A stretch of 64,000 nt of DNA from Solirubrum sp044628455 (GCF_044628455.1 NZ_JBIYZW010000003.1:620001-684000); one strand, 5' to 3'. Shown: positions 1 to 9,073, counted from the stretch's first letter. Made by a program: numbers and translations. Notes: a model not told the origin generated them from the sequence alone.

Positions 1-336
1 TTCCATGCGGCGCTTCACGAAGCCGTAGAGCAGGGCGATGAGCAGCAGGTAGGCGGCCACGAACATCAGCACCGCTATCCACAGCAGGGGCGAGGTCAGC
101 GTCTGGCGGGCTTCCTCGTCGTTGGGGTTGACCTTGCCGAAGTTGCCCACTACGCCCGACCCGGCCAGCAGCACCAGGGCGGCCAGCACGGGGATGAGCA
201 CTGGCAGCAGCACGCGGGCGAGGTTGCCGCCGTACTGGCGCAGAAAAGCAATGGTGGCCTCGAACTTCTGGCCGAAGTCGCGCAGCTTGTAGAAGTCCTG
301 CGGGCGGGTGAAGGGCGGGCGGGCAGCGGTTTCCAT
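1..336 (-). CDS. Membrane protein, paralogue of the next gene (3' end cut by the window edge)
   Basis: About 112 N-terminal residues are visible, starting at the ATG at 336 and running off the window at position 1. The N-terminus carries the motif DFYKLRDFGQKFEA, nearly identical to the DFYRLRDFGQKTEA motif of the neighbouring gene at 368-1300, so the two are tandem duplicates. The remainder is two hydrophobic stretches, residues about 38-60 and 88-107, separated by a short polar segment. I do not recognise a named family. It lies 31 bp downstream of its paralogue on the same strand, downstream of a SpoIIM-like gene, so the three probably form one transcription unit. Confidence is high that it is a gene and low for function. 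Confidence 0.8.
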   Translation of the reverse strand, partial: METAARPPFTRPQDFYKLRDFGQKFEATIAFLRQYGGNLARVLLPVLIPVLAALVLLAGSGVVGNFGKVNPNDEEARQTLTSPLLWIAVLMFVAAYLLLIALLYGFVKRRME

Positions 337-367
337 GAGGGAATTTCAGTGAGAGAAAGAAAGCGGG

Positions 368-1300
368 TTAGTAGGCGGCCTGCGGGGCAAAGCCGGGGGC
401 ATAGGGCTCGTCGGCCGCCCCGGGGCGGGACTCGGGCAGCGGCTCCTGGCCCAGCAGCTCGGCCTGCAGCTGCAGACCGGGGTGCTCGCGCATCTCCACG
501 AGGTGGAAGTAATGAAACAAAATAAGCAGTTCCAGCGCCGGGGTCACTACCAGCAGCAGCAACATGGACAGAATGTTTACCGTGAGGTTGAAGGCCAGCG
601 AGTCGGCGGCCCCGGGGCTGCCGATGAGGTCCACAACGGTACCCAGCAGCATAAGCGGTACGCCACCCACCAGCAGGTGCAGCAGCCAGCAAAGGCCCGC
701 CAGCGCGAAGCTGTTCCACCAGTGGCCTTCCACCAAACTGAAGCAGCGGCCAATCGGGCTTTCGGGGCGCTCAATCATCATTACCGCGCCCAGCAGGGAC
801 AGCGGCACGCCCACGTAGATGCCGGGCAGCACCAGCAGCAGCGTGGCCCCCATCAGCAGCAGGCCCGCCACGAAGTAGCGCCCGATGAGCACGCCCAGCT
901 GCGAGCGGGTTTCGGCCCAGGTTTCCGCCGGGGTAGGGCGGGCCGCCCGGTTGGGGTAGTACATGCGCAAGCGCACAAAGCAGCCGGTTATGGCCACGAG
1001 CATCAGGTAGCCCAGCCGTTCGATCAAGGTGCCTACTATCGCGCTTGGGTGCTGACCGTTGCCAACCTGCAGGTGGTTGCCCAGGCCCTGCAGCACGCCA
1101 CTGAACAGCAGCACCGGCAGGGCGTACAGCAGCAGGGGCGGGCCTAGGTCGCGGGCGTAGGTGCGCAGAAAGGCCGCGGCCGCCTCGGTTTTCTGGCCGA
1201 AGTCGCGCAGCCGGTAGAAGTCGAGGGGGTGCGAGAAGGGCAGCGGCGCCGGGGCGGCGGCAGCCGGCTGAGCCGGATAGGTGGGTAAAGCTGATTCCAT
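368..1300 (-). CDS. Polytopic membrane protein, function unknown
   Basis: 310 residues beginning with a proline/alanine-rich cytoplasmic leader, then the DFYRLRDFGQ motif at about residues 28-37 shared with the downstream paralogue. At least five hydrophobic segments follow, and the C-terminal 30 residues are polar and probably disordered. Proteins of this general look (several helices, no catalytic motif) are common beside SpoIIM and RDD genes in Bacteroidota and are generally annotated hypothetical. Context suggests a role in the cell envelope together with the SpoIIM-like protein. No enzyme motif is visible. Confidence 0.85.
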   Translation of the reverse strand: MESALPTYPAQPAAAAPAPLPFSHPLDFYRLRDFGQKTEAAAAFLRTYARDLGPPLLLYALPVLLFSGVLQGLGNHLQVGNGQHPSAIVGTLIERLGYLMLVAITGCFVRLRMYYPNRAARPTPAETWAETRSQLGVLIGRYFVAGLLLMGATLLLVLPGIYVGVPLSLLGAVMMIERPESPIGRCFSLVEGHWWNSFALAGLCWLLHLLVGGVPLMLLGTVVDLIGSPGAADSLAFNLTVNILSMLLLLVVTPALELLILFHYFHLVEMREHPGLQLQAELLGQEPLPESRPGAADEPYAPGFAPQAAY

Positions 1301-1551
1301 AGCGTGCGGTGCAGAAGTCGGTTCAATGACCCGCTGGCGGATGGTTGCCGGCTAGGGGCCGCGTCAGGCAGGGCGCAGCGCGGTGGACGGGGCGCCTGCT
1401 GGCTTGGCTCGGGCGGTGAGACGGCATGGCCCGGACTGCCGGCGGCCAAACCGGGAATGGGCGCGGGCCATTGGTTGTACCGGCCCAAACGAGCGAAGCC
1501 GCTAGCAGTCGGCGGGTCGGGAAAAGGCAGGGCAGCATGCGGGCAGGGCGC

Positions 1552-2547
1552 TCAGGGCGCTTCGGCGTCGGGGTCGGCCAGGCCGAGGCCGAGGCCGAGG
1601 CGGGTGGCGCGGCGGTGCACATACCAGGGATACAGCACGAAGTAGCCCACGATGAACAGGGCCGAAAGGGCAATGACCGGCGCGCCCACCGTCCAGGGAT
1701 GGGCCGGGGCGTGGCGCGTGACGAAGCCTTCGAGGAAGGCGGCCAGCACCACCAGCGGAATCAGCCCGGCCATCAGGCGCATGCCGTCGCGGGCCCCGCG
1801 CCGGAACGACTCGCCCCGCGGGTAGGCGCCCGGAAACAGCAGGCTGTTGCCCAGCACCAGGCCGGCGCCCGAGGCCAGCACCAGGCAGCTGATTTCGATG
1901 GTGCCGTGCAGCCAGATGCTCAGCACCGAGGGCAGCAGCTGGCCCTGCTCGTGAAAGAAATACTGGAAGCTGCCCACCATCACGGCGTTGCGAAACAGCA
2001 GATATACCGTGCCGCCGCCCGCCAGCAGGCCGGCGGCGAAGATGATGAGCGTCACCCGCACGTTGTTGAAGGCAATGCCCAGGAACATCAGGGTTTCGGG
2101 CGAGCTGCCGTAGATGTCCATGGGCCGGCGCTGGCGGATGTTTTCCAGCGTCTGGTTTACGTACCCGTCGCCCAGCACCAGGCGCACGAAGGTGGCGTCT
2201 TCGGCGGCGGAAAGGGCCCCCAGGCCGGTGAAAAGCAGAAACAAGCCCAGCGCCACCAGCAGCGTACGGCGGTAGTGGGCCACCAGCAGCGGCAGCTCGG
2301 TAAGCCAGAAGTAGCCCAGGGGCCGGCGGGCGGCGGCGGGCCGCTTGTAGAGCTGCTGGTGAAAGCCGGCGGCCAGCGCGTTGAGGCGCTGGGTTATGGG
2401 CGCGGTGGGGTAGAAGGTGCGCGCGTAGGCCAGGTCGTCGGTCAGGGCCACAAAGCGTTCGGCCAGCTCCTCGGGACTGGCGGCCGGCTCCTGCTCGTAG
2501 CAGCGCCACCGCTCCTGGTTCCGACGAATAAATACGGCTTCACGCAT
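1552..2547 (-). CDS. Stage II sporulation protein M-like (SpoIIM/DUF95) membrane protein
   Basis: 331 residues. The N-terminal part (1-95) is soluble and begins MREAVFIRRNQERW, typical of the bacterial SpoIIM/DUF95 family outside Firmicutes. Several membrane helices follow, with the family's conserved core FNNVRVTLIIFAAG near residue 162 and LHGTIEISCLVLASGAG near residue 213. These organisms do not sporulate; the family is commonly encoded beside RDD-domain proteins and its role there is unknown. It is divergently arranged with the RDD gene (start codons 90 bp apart), which matches that usual pairing. The C-terminus contains a short GL repeat (GLGLGLADPDA) encoded by a GGCCGA-type DNA repeat. 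Confidence 0.9.
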   Translation of the reverse strand: MREAVFIRRNQERWRCYEQEPAASPEELAERFVALTDDLAYARTFYPTAPITQRLNALAAGFHQQLYKRPAAARRPLGYFWLTELPLLVAHYRRTLLVALGLFLLFTGLGALSAAEDATFVRLVLGDGYVNQTLENIRQRRPMDIYGSSPETLMFLGIAFNNVRVTLIIFAAGLLAGGGTVYLLFRNAVMVGSFQYFFHEQGQLLPSVLSIWLHGTIEISCLVLASGAGLVLGNSLLFPGAYPRGESFRRGARDGMRLMAGLIPLVVLAAFLEGFVTRHAPAHPWTVGAPVIALSALFIVGYFVLYPWYVHRRATRLGLGLGLADPDAEAP

Positions 2548-2596
2548 AAGTAAAGGCCCGGCAAATAAAATGGGCGCAATTCGAGCAGTAAGATGG

Positions 2597-2604
2597 TATT
2601 TTTG
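2597..2604 (+). promoter_or_regulatory. Bacteroidota -7 promoter element before the RDD gene
   Basis: TATTTTTG matches the Bacteroidota sigma-A -7 consensus TAnnTTTG and sits 32 bp before the RDD start codon. The corresponding -33 element is poor. Placement in the divergent intergenic space supports it. Confidence 0.5.
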
Positions 2605-2636
2605 ACGCTATTCTCCAATCCAGGTTCGGTTGCCCC

Positions 2637-3386
2637 ATGGCTTTGTTGCGCATTCCCACCACCCAAAACGTCACGCTCGAATACGAAGTCGCCTCGGTGG
2701 GCGAGCGAATCGCGGCCACGCTCATCGATGTCCTGGTGCAGGTGGGCTGGCTGTTTTTCTGGATCTTGCTGTTCGGGGGTATTTCCGCCTTCAGCCAGGG
2801 GCTCGACAGCGGGGTGGGGGCGGTGCTGCTCTTTGTGCTGATGTTGCTGCCAATTTTCGTTTACCACCTGCTGTGCGAGTGGCTGCTGCAGGGCCAGAGC
2901 GTGGGCAAGCGCCTGATGAAGGTGCGCGTGGTGAGCCTCAACGGCCTGCCGCCGCGCTTCACCCAACTGCTGCTGCGCTGGGTGCTGCGCCTCATCGACG
3001 TGAGCACCTTCTACGGGCTGGTAGCCATCGTGAGCATTCTGGCCGGCGGGCGCGGGCAGCGCGTGGGCGACCTGGCCGCGGGCACGGCGGTGGTGCGCAC
3101 CGCCCGGCGCACCGAAGAGGCCGATACCCGCCTGTTCGGCACCGACCACGACCCGCACTACCAGGTCACGTTTCCCGAAGCCGCCAACCTCACCGACCAC
3201 GACGCGCGCCTGGTGCAGGAATTGGTCACCCAGGCCGAGCAGCGCGACGCCTACCACATTCTGGCCGACGTGGCCGAGCGCGTGCGCACGCTCACCGGCA
3301 TCCGCAGCAGCATGCCCGACCACGGCTTCCTCATCACGGTGCTGCGCGACTACGCCTACCTGGCCCAGCAAGGCGCGACGGAGTAA
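2637..3386 (+). CDS. RDD family membrane protein
   Basis: 249 residues. The RDD domain occupies about residues 12-150: the first helix begins with VGERIAATLIDVLVQ (R and D of the RDD signature), a second helix pair follows, and the family's GQSVGKRLMKVRVV motif is at about residues 88-101. The last 90 residues are a soluble C-terminal extension rich in acidic residues. RDD proteins are small integral membrane proteins, some acting as cation antiporters, but most have unknown roles. The gene faces away from the SpoIIM-like gene, a pairing seen widely in Bacteroidota. The start is chosen at the ATG at 2637 because the conserved N-terminus begins directly there. Confidence 0.92.
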   Translation: MALLRIPTTQNVTLEYEVASVGERIAATLIDVLVQVGWLFFWILLFGGISAFSQGLDSGVGAVLLFVLMLLPIFVYHLLCEWLLQGQSVGKRLMKVRVVSLNGLPPRFTQLLLRWVLRLIDVSTFYGLVAIVSILAGGRGQRVGDLAAGTAVVRTARRTEEADTRLFGTDHDPHYQVTFPEAANLTDHDARLVQELVTQAEQRDAYHILADVAERVRTLTGIRSSMPDHGFLITVLRDYAYLAQQGATE

Positions 3387-3458
3387 ATAACCGCAGGGCT
3401 CGTCACCTTCCCCGGGGCGGCTGCGTACGCATAGTCAGCAACCTCTGACTCTACGACC

Positions 3459-3830
3459 ATGGCCCGACACCACCAGAACCCCGACGAATTCTCCGAGCTC
3501 AACAAGTTCGATACGCCCGACAACCTGCGCCGCGGCGCCGAAGCCGCCAACCGCCCTGCGGAGCGGCCCGGTCAGGCGGCCGAGCCGGGCGCCCACGCGC
3601 CGCACCAGGGCAGCCCCAACTACGCCGAGTTCGGCCAGGCCCCCGCGGCCGGCGCTACCCCGGTCGTCGGCGAAACCGCCCAGAACTTCCAGCCCCGCTA
3701 CGGCCAGGAAACGCCACCCGAAGACCCCACGCAGACCAAGCGCGGCGACGAGCGTTTCCGCCGCAGCGGCACCCAGAACGTGGAAACCAACGAGCCCGCC
3801 AACCCCCACCACGGCCCCGAGGGCGAGTAA
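3459..3830 (+). CDS. Small hydrophilic protein, probably disordered
   Basis: 123 residues dominated by P, A, E, G, N, Q and R, with no hydrophobic segment, no signal peptide and no cysteine. It looks intrinsically disordered throughout. I recognise no family. Support for a real gene: an ATG start with a complete frame, and a strong hairpin terminator 22 bp after its stop codon. It lies 72 bp downstream of the RDD gene on the same strand, so it may be cotranscribed with it. Confidence 0.65.
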   Translation: MARHHQNPDEFSELNKFDTPDNLRRGAEAANRPAERPGQAAEPGAHAPHQGSPNYAEFGQAPAAGATPVVGETAQNFQPRYGQETPPEDPTQTKRGDERFRRSGTQNVETNEPANPHHGPEGE

Positions 3831-3851
3831 CTTCAGGCTGATAAGCCAGTA

Positions 3852-3888
3852 AAAAAGCCCCGCGCTCGACCTGAGCGCGGGGCTTTTT
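3852..3888. terminator. Bidirectional intrinsic terminator
   Basis: A 16-bp perfect inverted repeat (A-tract, then GCCCCGCGCTC) with a 5-nt loop, flanked by A and T runs on the two sides. It can end transcription from both the small plus-strand gene at 3459 and the convergent GNAT-nitrilase gene at 3907. Confidence 0.9.
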
Positions 3889-3906
3889 GTGTGGCCTGCA
3901 GTTGGC

Positions 3907-5613
3907 TTACCCGGCCGTGTGCATGAGCTTGCGCTTGGTGGTGCGCGGGGCGCGCTCCTCGCCCTGGGCCAGCAGGTCGTCGTCGCGGTCGGTTTTCTTC
4001 ACCGACCAGCTCACCGCGTACAGATCCTTGCGCCGGTCGCGCAGGTTGCGCACGGCCCCCGAGCTGTTGAGGTCCTTGAGCAGGTCCAGGTCGAGGTCGG
4101 CAATCAGGGTCATTTCCGTGTTCGGCGTGGCCTCGGCCACGATGGCGTCGTGGGGGAAGGCAAAGTCGGAGGGGCTGAACACGGCCGATTGCGAGTACTG
4201 AATGTCCATGTTCTCGACGCGGGGCAGGTTGCCCACCGAGCCGGTAATGGCCACGTAGCACTCGTTTTCGATGGCCCGGGCCTGGGCGCAGAGGCGCACC
4301 CGCTGGTAGGCGTTCTTGGTGTCGGTCCAGAACGGCACGAACAGGATCTTCACGCCTTCCTCGCTCAGCAGGCGGGCCAGCTCGGGAAACTCCACGTCGT
4401 AGCAGATCAGGATGCCAATTTTGCCGAAGTCAGTGTCGAAGCAGCGCAGCTTGTCGCCGCCGCGCATGCCCCAGTAGCTGGCCTCGTCGGGCGTCACGTG
4501 CAGCTTGTACTGCTCGTCCACGGTGCCGTCGCGGCGGCAGAGGTAGGCCACGTTGTGCAGCTTGCCGTCTTCGTACACCGGCATCGAGCCGGCAATGACG
4601 TTGATGTTGTAGCTCACGGCCAGCTCCATGAGCTTGGTTTTGATGGGCTCGGTGAAGGCCGCCATAGCCCGAATGGCCACCGCCGGCGACGATTCTTCGG
4701 TCAAAGCCATCAGGGGGGCGTTGAAGAACTCGGGGAACATCACGCAGTCGGCCTTGTAGCCCGACACGGTGTCCACGAAAAACTCCATCTGCTGGTAGAA
4801 GTCCTCCAGGCTGCGCACGGCGCGCATCTGCCACTGCACAATGCCGATGCGCACGTTGCTTTTGACGTTGCCGATGAGCTTCTCCGAGTCCTCGTCGTAG
4901 TACACGTTGATCCACTCCAGCAGCGTGGCAAAGGCCTTCGACTCGGAGTCGTAGGGCAGGTAGCCGCGGATGATCTTGCGCACGTGAAACTCGTTGGAGA
5001 GCTGGAAAGTCAGGATGGGGTCGGTCAGCTCCTTGTTGCGCACCATTTCCACGTACTTGGCGGGCGTCATCTCGCCCGCGTACTGGGCGTAGCCGGGAAT
5101 GCGGCCGCCGGCCACCATGGCGCGCAGGTTCAGGCTTTCGCACAGCTCCTTGCGGGCGTCGTAGAGGCGGCGACCCAGGCGCAGGGAGCGGTACTCGGGG
5201 TCCACAAACACGTCGACGCCGTAGAGCGTGTCGCCGTCGGAGTTGTGGGTGTCGAACTTGCCGTTGCCGGTAATCTTGGAGTAGGTGTGCCGGTCGCCGA
5301 AGTCGGAGTACTGCACGATGATGGCCAGGGCCGCGGCCACCACCTGCCCGTTGTCTTCGATGCAGATCTGGCCCTCGGGGAATTTGCGCAGCAGGTTGTT
5401 GTACTCGTCCTGGGCCCAGGAGCCTTCCATGTTGGAGTACACCTTGTCCATGATGCCTTTCACGGCCTTGAAGTCGGATTTGCGCAGGGTACGCAGCACC
5501 AGCTTGTGGGCCGGCACGGCCGTGGGCGTGAGCAGCTCGGGCGTGGCGGGCATGCCCGGCAGGGTGTTCTTTTTAGGGGTGCCGCCGGATTTGGCGGAAG
5601 GAGAAGTAGGCAT
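3907..5613 (-). CDS. GNAT acetyltransferase-like domain fused to a carbon-nitrogen hydrolase (nitrilase superfamily)
   Basis: 568 residues from the ATG at 5613. The upstream in-frame extension to 5679 contains a cysteine-rich stretch unlike the family and is left out. Residues about 35-240 form a GNAT-like acyltransferase domain with VDVFVDPEYRSLRLGRRLYDARK as the acetyl-CoA loop region. Residues about 270-560 form a nitrilase-superfamily hydrolase with the Glu-Lys-Cys triad visible: E in MFPEFFNAPL (about 295), K in YKLHVTPDE (about 370) and C in ILICYDVEFPE (about 404). The superfamily hydrolyses non-peptide C-N bonds of amides and nitriles. The substrate is unknown; a small acylated amide is plausible. 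The protein has no signal peptide and should be cytoplasmic. The fusion is known in Bacteroidota and Proteobacteria. Confidence 0.92.
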   Translation of the reverse strand: MPTSPSAKSGGTPKKNTLPGMPATPELLTPTAVPAHKLVLRTLRKSDFKAVKGIMDKVYSNMEGSWAQDEYNNLLRKFPEGQICIEDNGQVVAAALAIIVQYSDFGDRHTYSKITGNGKFDTHNSDGDTLYGVDVFVDPEYRSLRLGRRLYDARKELCESLNLRAMVAGGRIPGYAQYAGEMTPAKYVEMVRNKELTDPILTFQLSNEFHVRKIIRGYLPYDSESKAFATLLEWINVYYDEDSEKLIGNVKSNVRIGIVQWQMRAVRSLEDFYQQMEFFVDTVSGYKADCVMFPEFFNAPLMALTEESSPAVAIRAMAAFTEPIKTKLMELAVSYNINVIAGSMPVYEDGKLHNVAYLCRRDGTVDEQYKLHVTPDEASYWGMRGGDKLRCFDTDFGKIGILICYDVEFPELARLLSEEGVKILFVPFWTDTKNAYQRVRLCAQARAIENECYVAITGSVGNLPRVENMDIQYSQSAVFSPSDFAFPHDAIVAEATPNTEMTLIADLDLDLLKDLNSSGAVRNLRDRRKDLYAVSWSVKKTDRDDDLLAQGEERAPRTTKRKLMHTAG

Positions 5614-5750
5614 AGCACAAAAGGAGTTGGGCGCGACGGCGCAAAAGTACGGGCTTGAGGCCCGCCGCCGCGTGGGCAATTCCTAGCAACGTAAGCGGGG
5701 CCGGGGGTGTTCCGCTCGTCCGGCCGGGGCTTGGTCGGCGCCCACCGGCT

Positions 5751-6878
5751 TTACTGCCGCACCACGCGCTGCACCAGGGTGCCCTGCGGGGTGTGCACTG
5801 TGAGCAGCAGCACGCCGCGGAAGCTGCCCAGGGCCGCGGCCGGCAGCTCGGCCGTGCCGTGGCGCACCGGCAGGCGGCCGGCAAACAGCGCGCGACCGGC
5901 CAAGTCGGTGGCGCGCAGGGCTACCTCGGCGGTGTTGGGCAGACCCGTCAGCTGCAGCGGCGCCGATAACGTTGCGGGGTTCGGAAACACCGTCAGCGCA
6001 CTCCGCTGGGCGGCCGGCCTGGCCGCCAGCACCAGGCGGCGGTAGATGTCGCGGTACTGCACGGCCGTAATTACCTCGGTGCCGCCCAGTTCCTGGGTGG
6101 TGATTTGCAGCAGCGGGATGCCCTGGCTTTTGCCCAGCCACTTGTAGAGCCGCGTTGGCGGCGGGTCGAAGCCCACGCCGGGGTTGCCCGGCAGGGCCAC
6201 GGTGTCGTGGGCGCTGAGGCGGGTAACCACGCGCAGGGCCGCGAAGGTGCCGTAGGGCGTGGTGAGCGTGCCCCAGCCGTCGGCGTAGTTTACGCGCTTT
6301 TGCTGCTGGCCTAGGTAGGCCACGCCGGGCAGGTTGATGACGAAAGCCGAGTTGCTGGAGTCGCGCCGCTGGTAGGTGAGCGGAAAGCGGTATACCACGT
6401 CCTGCAGGGCCTGGCTCTGGTAGGTCACGGGCACGGGCGTGCCGCTCACCGTGGCGCCGAAGCCCACCGAGCGGTAGTCGGCCACCGACTTGTTGAAAAA
6501 CTCGTTGGCGTTGCTCACGGCCGGAGCCCCGGGCACGGCCGGCAGCACCGTGGCTACCGGCGCCACCAGATTGGCCCGGTTCACGCCCCCGGTTAGCCCG
6601 AAGACGAACTGAAACACCAGCGGCACCGTGCTCAGGGCCGCGAACTGCTCGACCGCCTGCGCCGTGGGCTGCAAGGCGGCGAAATTCCAGGTTTGGTTGG
6701 GGCCGCTCTGGCTAAGCAGGGGGGCGCCGGCGGGCAGCGTGGGCGCTGCCCGGCTTATCCGCAGCGTGTCGCCGGGCCCAGGCAGGTCGGCCGCTAGTAT
6801 GGTGATGGGCGTCTGCGCGCGGACCGTCAGGGCCGGCAAGCTTAGCAAAACAACCAGGGCGTAGCAGTAAGGGCGCAT
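5751..6878 (-). CDS. Secreted protein with C-terminal type IX secretion sorting domain
   Basis: 375 residues from the ATG at 6878. An N-terminal signal peptide ends near LTVRAQTP (about residue 22), giving Sec export to the periplasm. The last 80 residues, starting LTVFPNPATLSAPLQLTG, match the T9SS type A sorting domain, which directs passage through the outer membrane by the type IX system and usually surface attachment or release. The central 270 residues have a beta-rich look with no enzyme motif I recognise. The gene stands alone with a 350-bp upstream region that contains repeated GTTTACA sites. Confidence 0.85.
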   Translation of the reverse strand: MRPYCYALVVLLSLPALTVRAQTPITILAADLPGPGDTLRISRAAPTLPAGAPLLSQSGPNQTWNFAALQPTAQAVEQFAALSTVPLVFQFVFGLTGGVNRANLVAPVATVLPAVPGAPAVSNANEFFNKSVADYRSVGFGATVSGTPVPVTYQSQALQDVVYRFPLTYQRRDSSNSAFVINLPGVAYLGQQQKRVNYADGWGTLTTPYGTFAALRVVTRLSAHDTVALPGNPGVGFDPPPTRLYKWLGKSQGIPLLQITTQELGGTEVITAVQYRDIYRRLVLAARPAAQRSALTVFPNPATLSAPLQLTGLPNTAEVALRATDLAGRALFAGRLPVRHGTAELPAAALGSFRGVLLLTVHTPQGTLVQRVVRQ

Positions 6879-7013
6879 AGGCAACAAGATGGCGGGAGTG
6901 AGGCAGGGTAGGAAGGGGGCGGCCCGCTGCCGCAGCGGCGCCGGGTAAGGCCGATGAGTGGCGGCTCAGCAGGACTGGCCGGAACGGTAGCCAGGTTCCG
7001 GGGCGGGCAAGCA

Positions 7014-7096
7014 GGTAAACTATTTTCGATTTTCCGGGAAGTGTTTACAAGCCCTGTAAACAATTATCCCCGTTTTGAAAAAAAGTTTACAAGCCC
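7014..7096. promoter_or_regulatory. Cluster of GTTTACA half-sites, one as an inverted pair
   Basis: GTTTACA-AGCCC-TGTAAAC is a perfect 7-bp inverted repeat at 7043-7061. The 12-mer GTTTACAAGCCC recurs in direct orientation at 7085-7096, 42 bp downstream of the first copy, and a further GGTAAAC half-site lies at 7014-7020. Such an arrangement suggests an operator for a dimeric regulator in front of the T9SS cargo gene, or a short repeat family. The regulator is not identified. Confidence 0.45.
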
Positions 7097-7184
7097 CGGC
7101 GCGAACCAGGCCGATTCCTGCGAAGCGACAGCCGTACCGGTTTTTACCACCTGAAGAGAATCGGCGAACCGGCCGGAAGATACA

Positions 7185-7221
7185 AAGCCGCGCGGCCCCG
7201 GAAACTCCGGTGCCGCGCGGC
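7185..7221. terminator. Terminator-like hairpin after scoB
   Basis: AGCCGCGCGG pairs with CCGCGCGGCT, with an inner CCGG pair, just past the end of the minus-strand CoA-transferase B gene. The T-run is weak, so it may act as a 3'-end stabiliser rather than a classical terminator. Confidence 0.55.
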
Positions 7222-7244
7222 TGTTCAGGGCAACCCCAGTGAGG

Positions 7245-7901
<657 letters not shown>

Positions 7902-7912
7902 GTCTTTTTCAG

Positions 7913-8024
7913 AATGTGGTAAATGTGGATAATGTGGAAGAAGGTGCTGATGTGGAGAATGTGCTGATGGTCGTTCTTATCAGCACGTCAGCACATTCAA
8001 CACATTCCGCACATTCGTCACATT
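7913..8024. repeat. Inverted pair of degenerate 9-bp tandem arrays between scoA and scoB
   Basis: Left array 7913-7966: six consecutive 9-mers, mostly of the form AATGTGNNN. Right array 7980-8024: five 9-mers of the inverse form NNNCACATT. The last left unit (AATGTGCTG) is the exact complement of the unit CAGCACATT on the right. The element fills almost the whole scoA-scoB space and reaches the scoA stop codon. Transcribed, it should fold into a long imperfect hairpin between the two cistrons. Same architecture as the heptad elements elsewhere in the window. Confidence 0.85.
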
Positions 8025-8718
8025 AAACCCTAACCGTCCGCTGCTCGATGCGCTTCTCGTAATCCTTGCCCTGGAAGATGCGCTGCACGAAGATGCCGGG
8101 CGTGTGAATCTGGTTGGGGTCCAGCTCGCCGGCGGGCACCAGCTCCTCCACCTCGGCCACCGTGATTTTGCCGGCCGTGGCCATCATGGGGTTGAAGTTG
8201 CGGGCCGTGCCTTTGAAAATGAGGTTGCCAGCCGTGTCGCCCTTCCAGGCTTTCACCAGGGCGTAGTCGGCGTGCAGGGCGGTTTCGAGCAGGTACATCT
8301 TGCCGTTGAACTCGCGCGACTCCTTGCCTTCGCCCACCTCGGTACCGTAGCCGGCAGGGGTGTAGAAGGCCGGGATGCCCGCTCCGCCGGCCCGGCAGCG
8401 TTCGGCCAGGGTGCCCTGCGGAATCAGCTCCACCTCCAGCTCGCCGGCCAGCAGCTGCCGCTCAAATTCGGCGTTTTCGCCCACGTAGGAGGAAATCATC
8501 TTGCGCACCTGCCGCCGCTGCAAGAGCAGCCCGATGCCGAAGTCGTCGACGCCGGCGTTGTTGGAAATGCAGGTGAGGTCTTTCACGCCCAGGCGCAGCA
8601 GCTCCTGGATGGCGTTTTCGGGAATGCCGCACAGGCCGAAGCCGCCGAGCATGAGCGTCATGCCGTCGGCGATGCCCTGCAGGGCGGCCTGGGCATCGGC
8701 TACCACTTTGTTGATCAT
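8023..8718 (-). CDS. scoA: 3-oxoacid CoA-transferase, subunit A
   Basis: 231 residues from the ATG at 8718 (MINKVVADAQAAL). An upstream in-frame extension is unlike the family and was excluded. The glycine-rich CoA-binding signature GGFGLCGIPENAI is at about residues 25-37, as expected for the alpha subunit, and GTLAERCRAGGAGIPAFYTP is the second conserved block. It pairs with the B subunit at 7245-7901 to form the active CoA-transferase. Its stop codon overlaps the end of the 9-bp repeat element that separates it from scoB. Confidence 0.95.
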   Translation of the reverse strand: MINKVVADAQAALQGIADGMTLMLGGFGLCGIPENAIQELLRLGVKDLTCISNNAGVDDFGIGLLLQRRQVRKMISSYVGENAEFERQLLAGELEVELIPQGTLAERCRAGGAGIPAFYTPAGYGTEVGEGKESREFNGKMYLLETALHADYALVKAWKGDTAGNLIFKGTARNFNPMMATAGKITVAEVEELVPAGELDPNQIHTPGIFVQRIFQGKDYEKRIEQRTVRV

Positions 8719-8743
8719 GAAACGAAGAGGGGAAAGATGAGGG

Positions 8744-9073
8744 TCAGGCGCCGTAGCGCAGCGCAAGATAGCGGGAGATGACGCGCCGCGCCTCGCCCAC
8801 GCGGCGGTTGAACAGGCGCATCACCAGCAGGCCCAGCAGCCCGAAGCGCCCGGCCAGGGCCGCCGTCCAGTTGTCGGGCAGGGCTTCTTCCACCAGCAGA
8901 CCGCCGGTTTTCACCCAGATCTGGGCCCCCGGCCGGGTGCTGCGCCAGGCCAGAATGCAGGTGCCGTGCACGTAGCGGCAGAGGCGGTACGAGTACTGGG
9001 GCAGTTGGTCTTCGAGCTCGATGAGCAGGGCCTCGAGCGAGGGCAGCGGGCGGGCAGGACGAATTACAGCCAT
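8744..9073 (-). CDS. Small protein of unknown function
   Basis: 109 residues from the ATG at 9073. Basic overall, with one moderately hydrophobic stretch (residues about 76-90, GRFGLLGLLVMRLF) that may be a membrane-associated helix, and a run of aromatic and cysteine residues near 28-42. I recognise no family. It sits 25 bp upstream of scoA on the same strand, so it may be cotranscribed with it, but nothing in its sequence links it to CoA transfer. Confidence 0.6.
   Translation of the reverse strand: MAVIRPARPLPSLEALLIELEDQLPQYSYRLCRYVHGTCILAWRSTRPGAQIWVKTGGLLVEEALPDNWTAALAGRFGLLGLLVMRLFNRRVGEARRVISRYLALRYGA

Larger units (their letters stand above)
6879..7244. other. Intergenic region of about 365 bp with repeated GTTTACA sites and a hairpin
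   Basis: No convincing gene was found in any frame. The region holds a cluster of GTTTAC-type sites (7014-7096), visibly AT-richer than its surroundings, and the terminator hairpin of the CoA-transferase gene (7185-7221). It is the upstream region of the minus-strand T9SS cargo gene. Confidence 0.7.
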
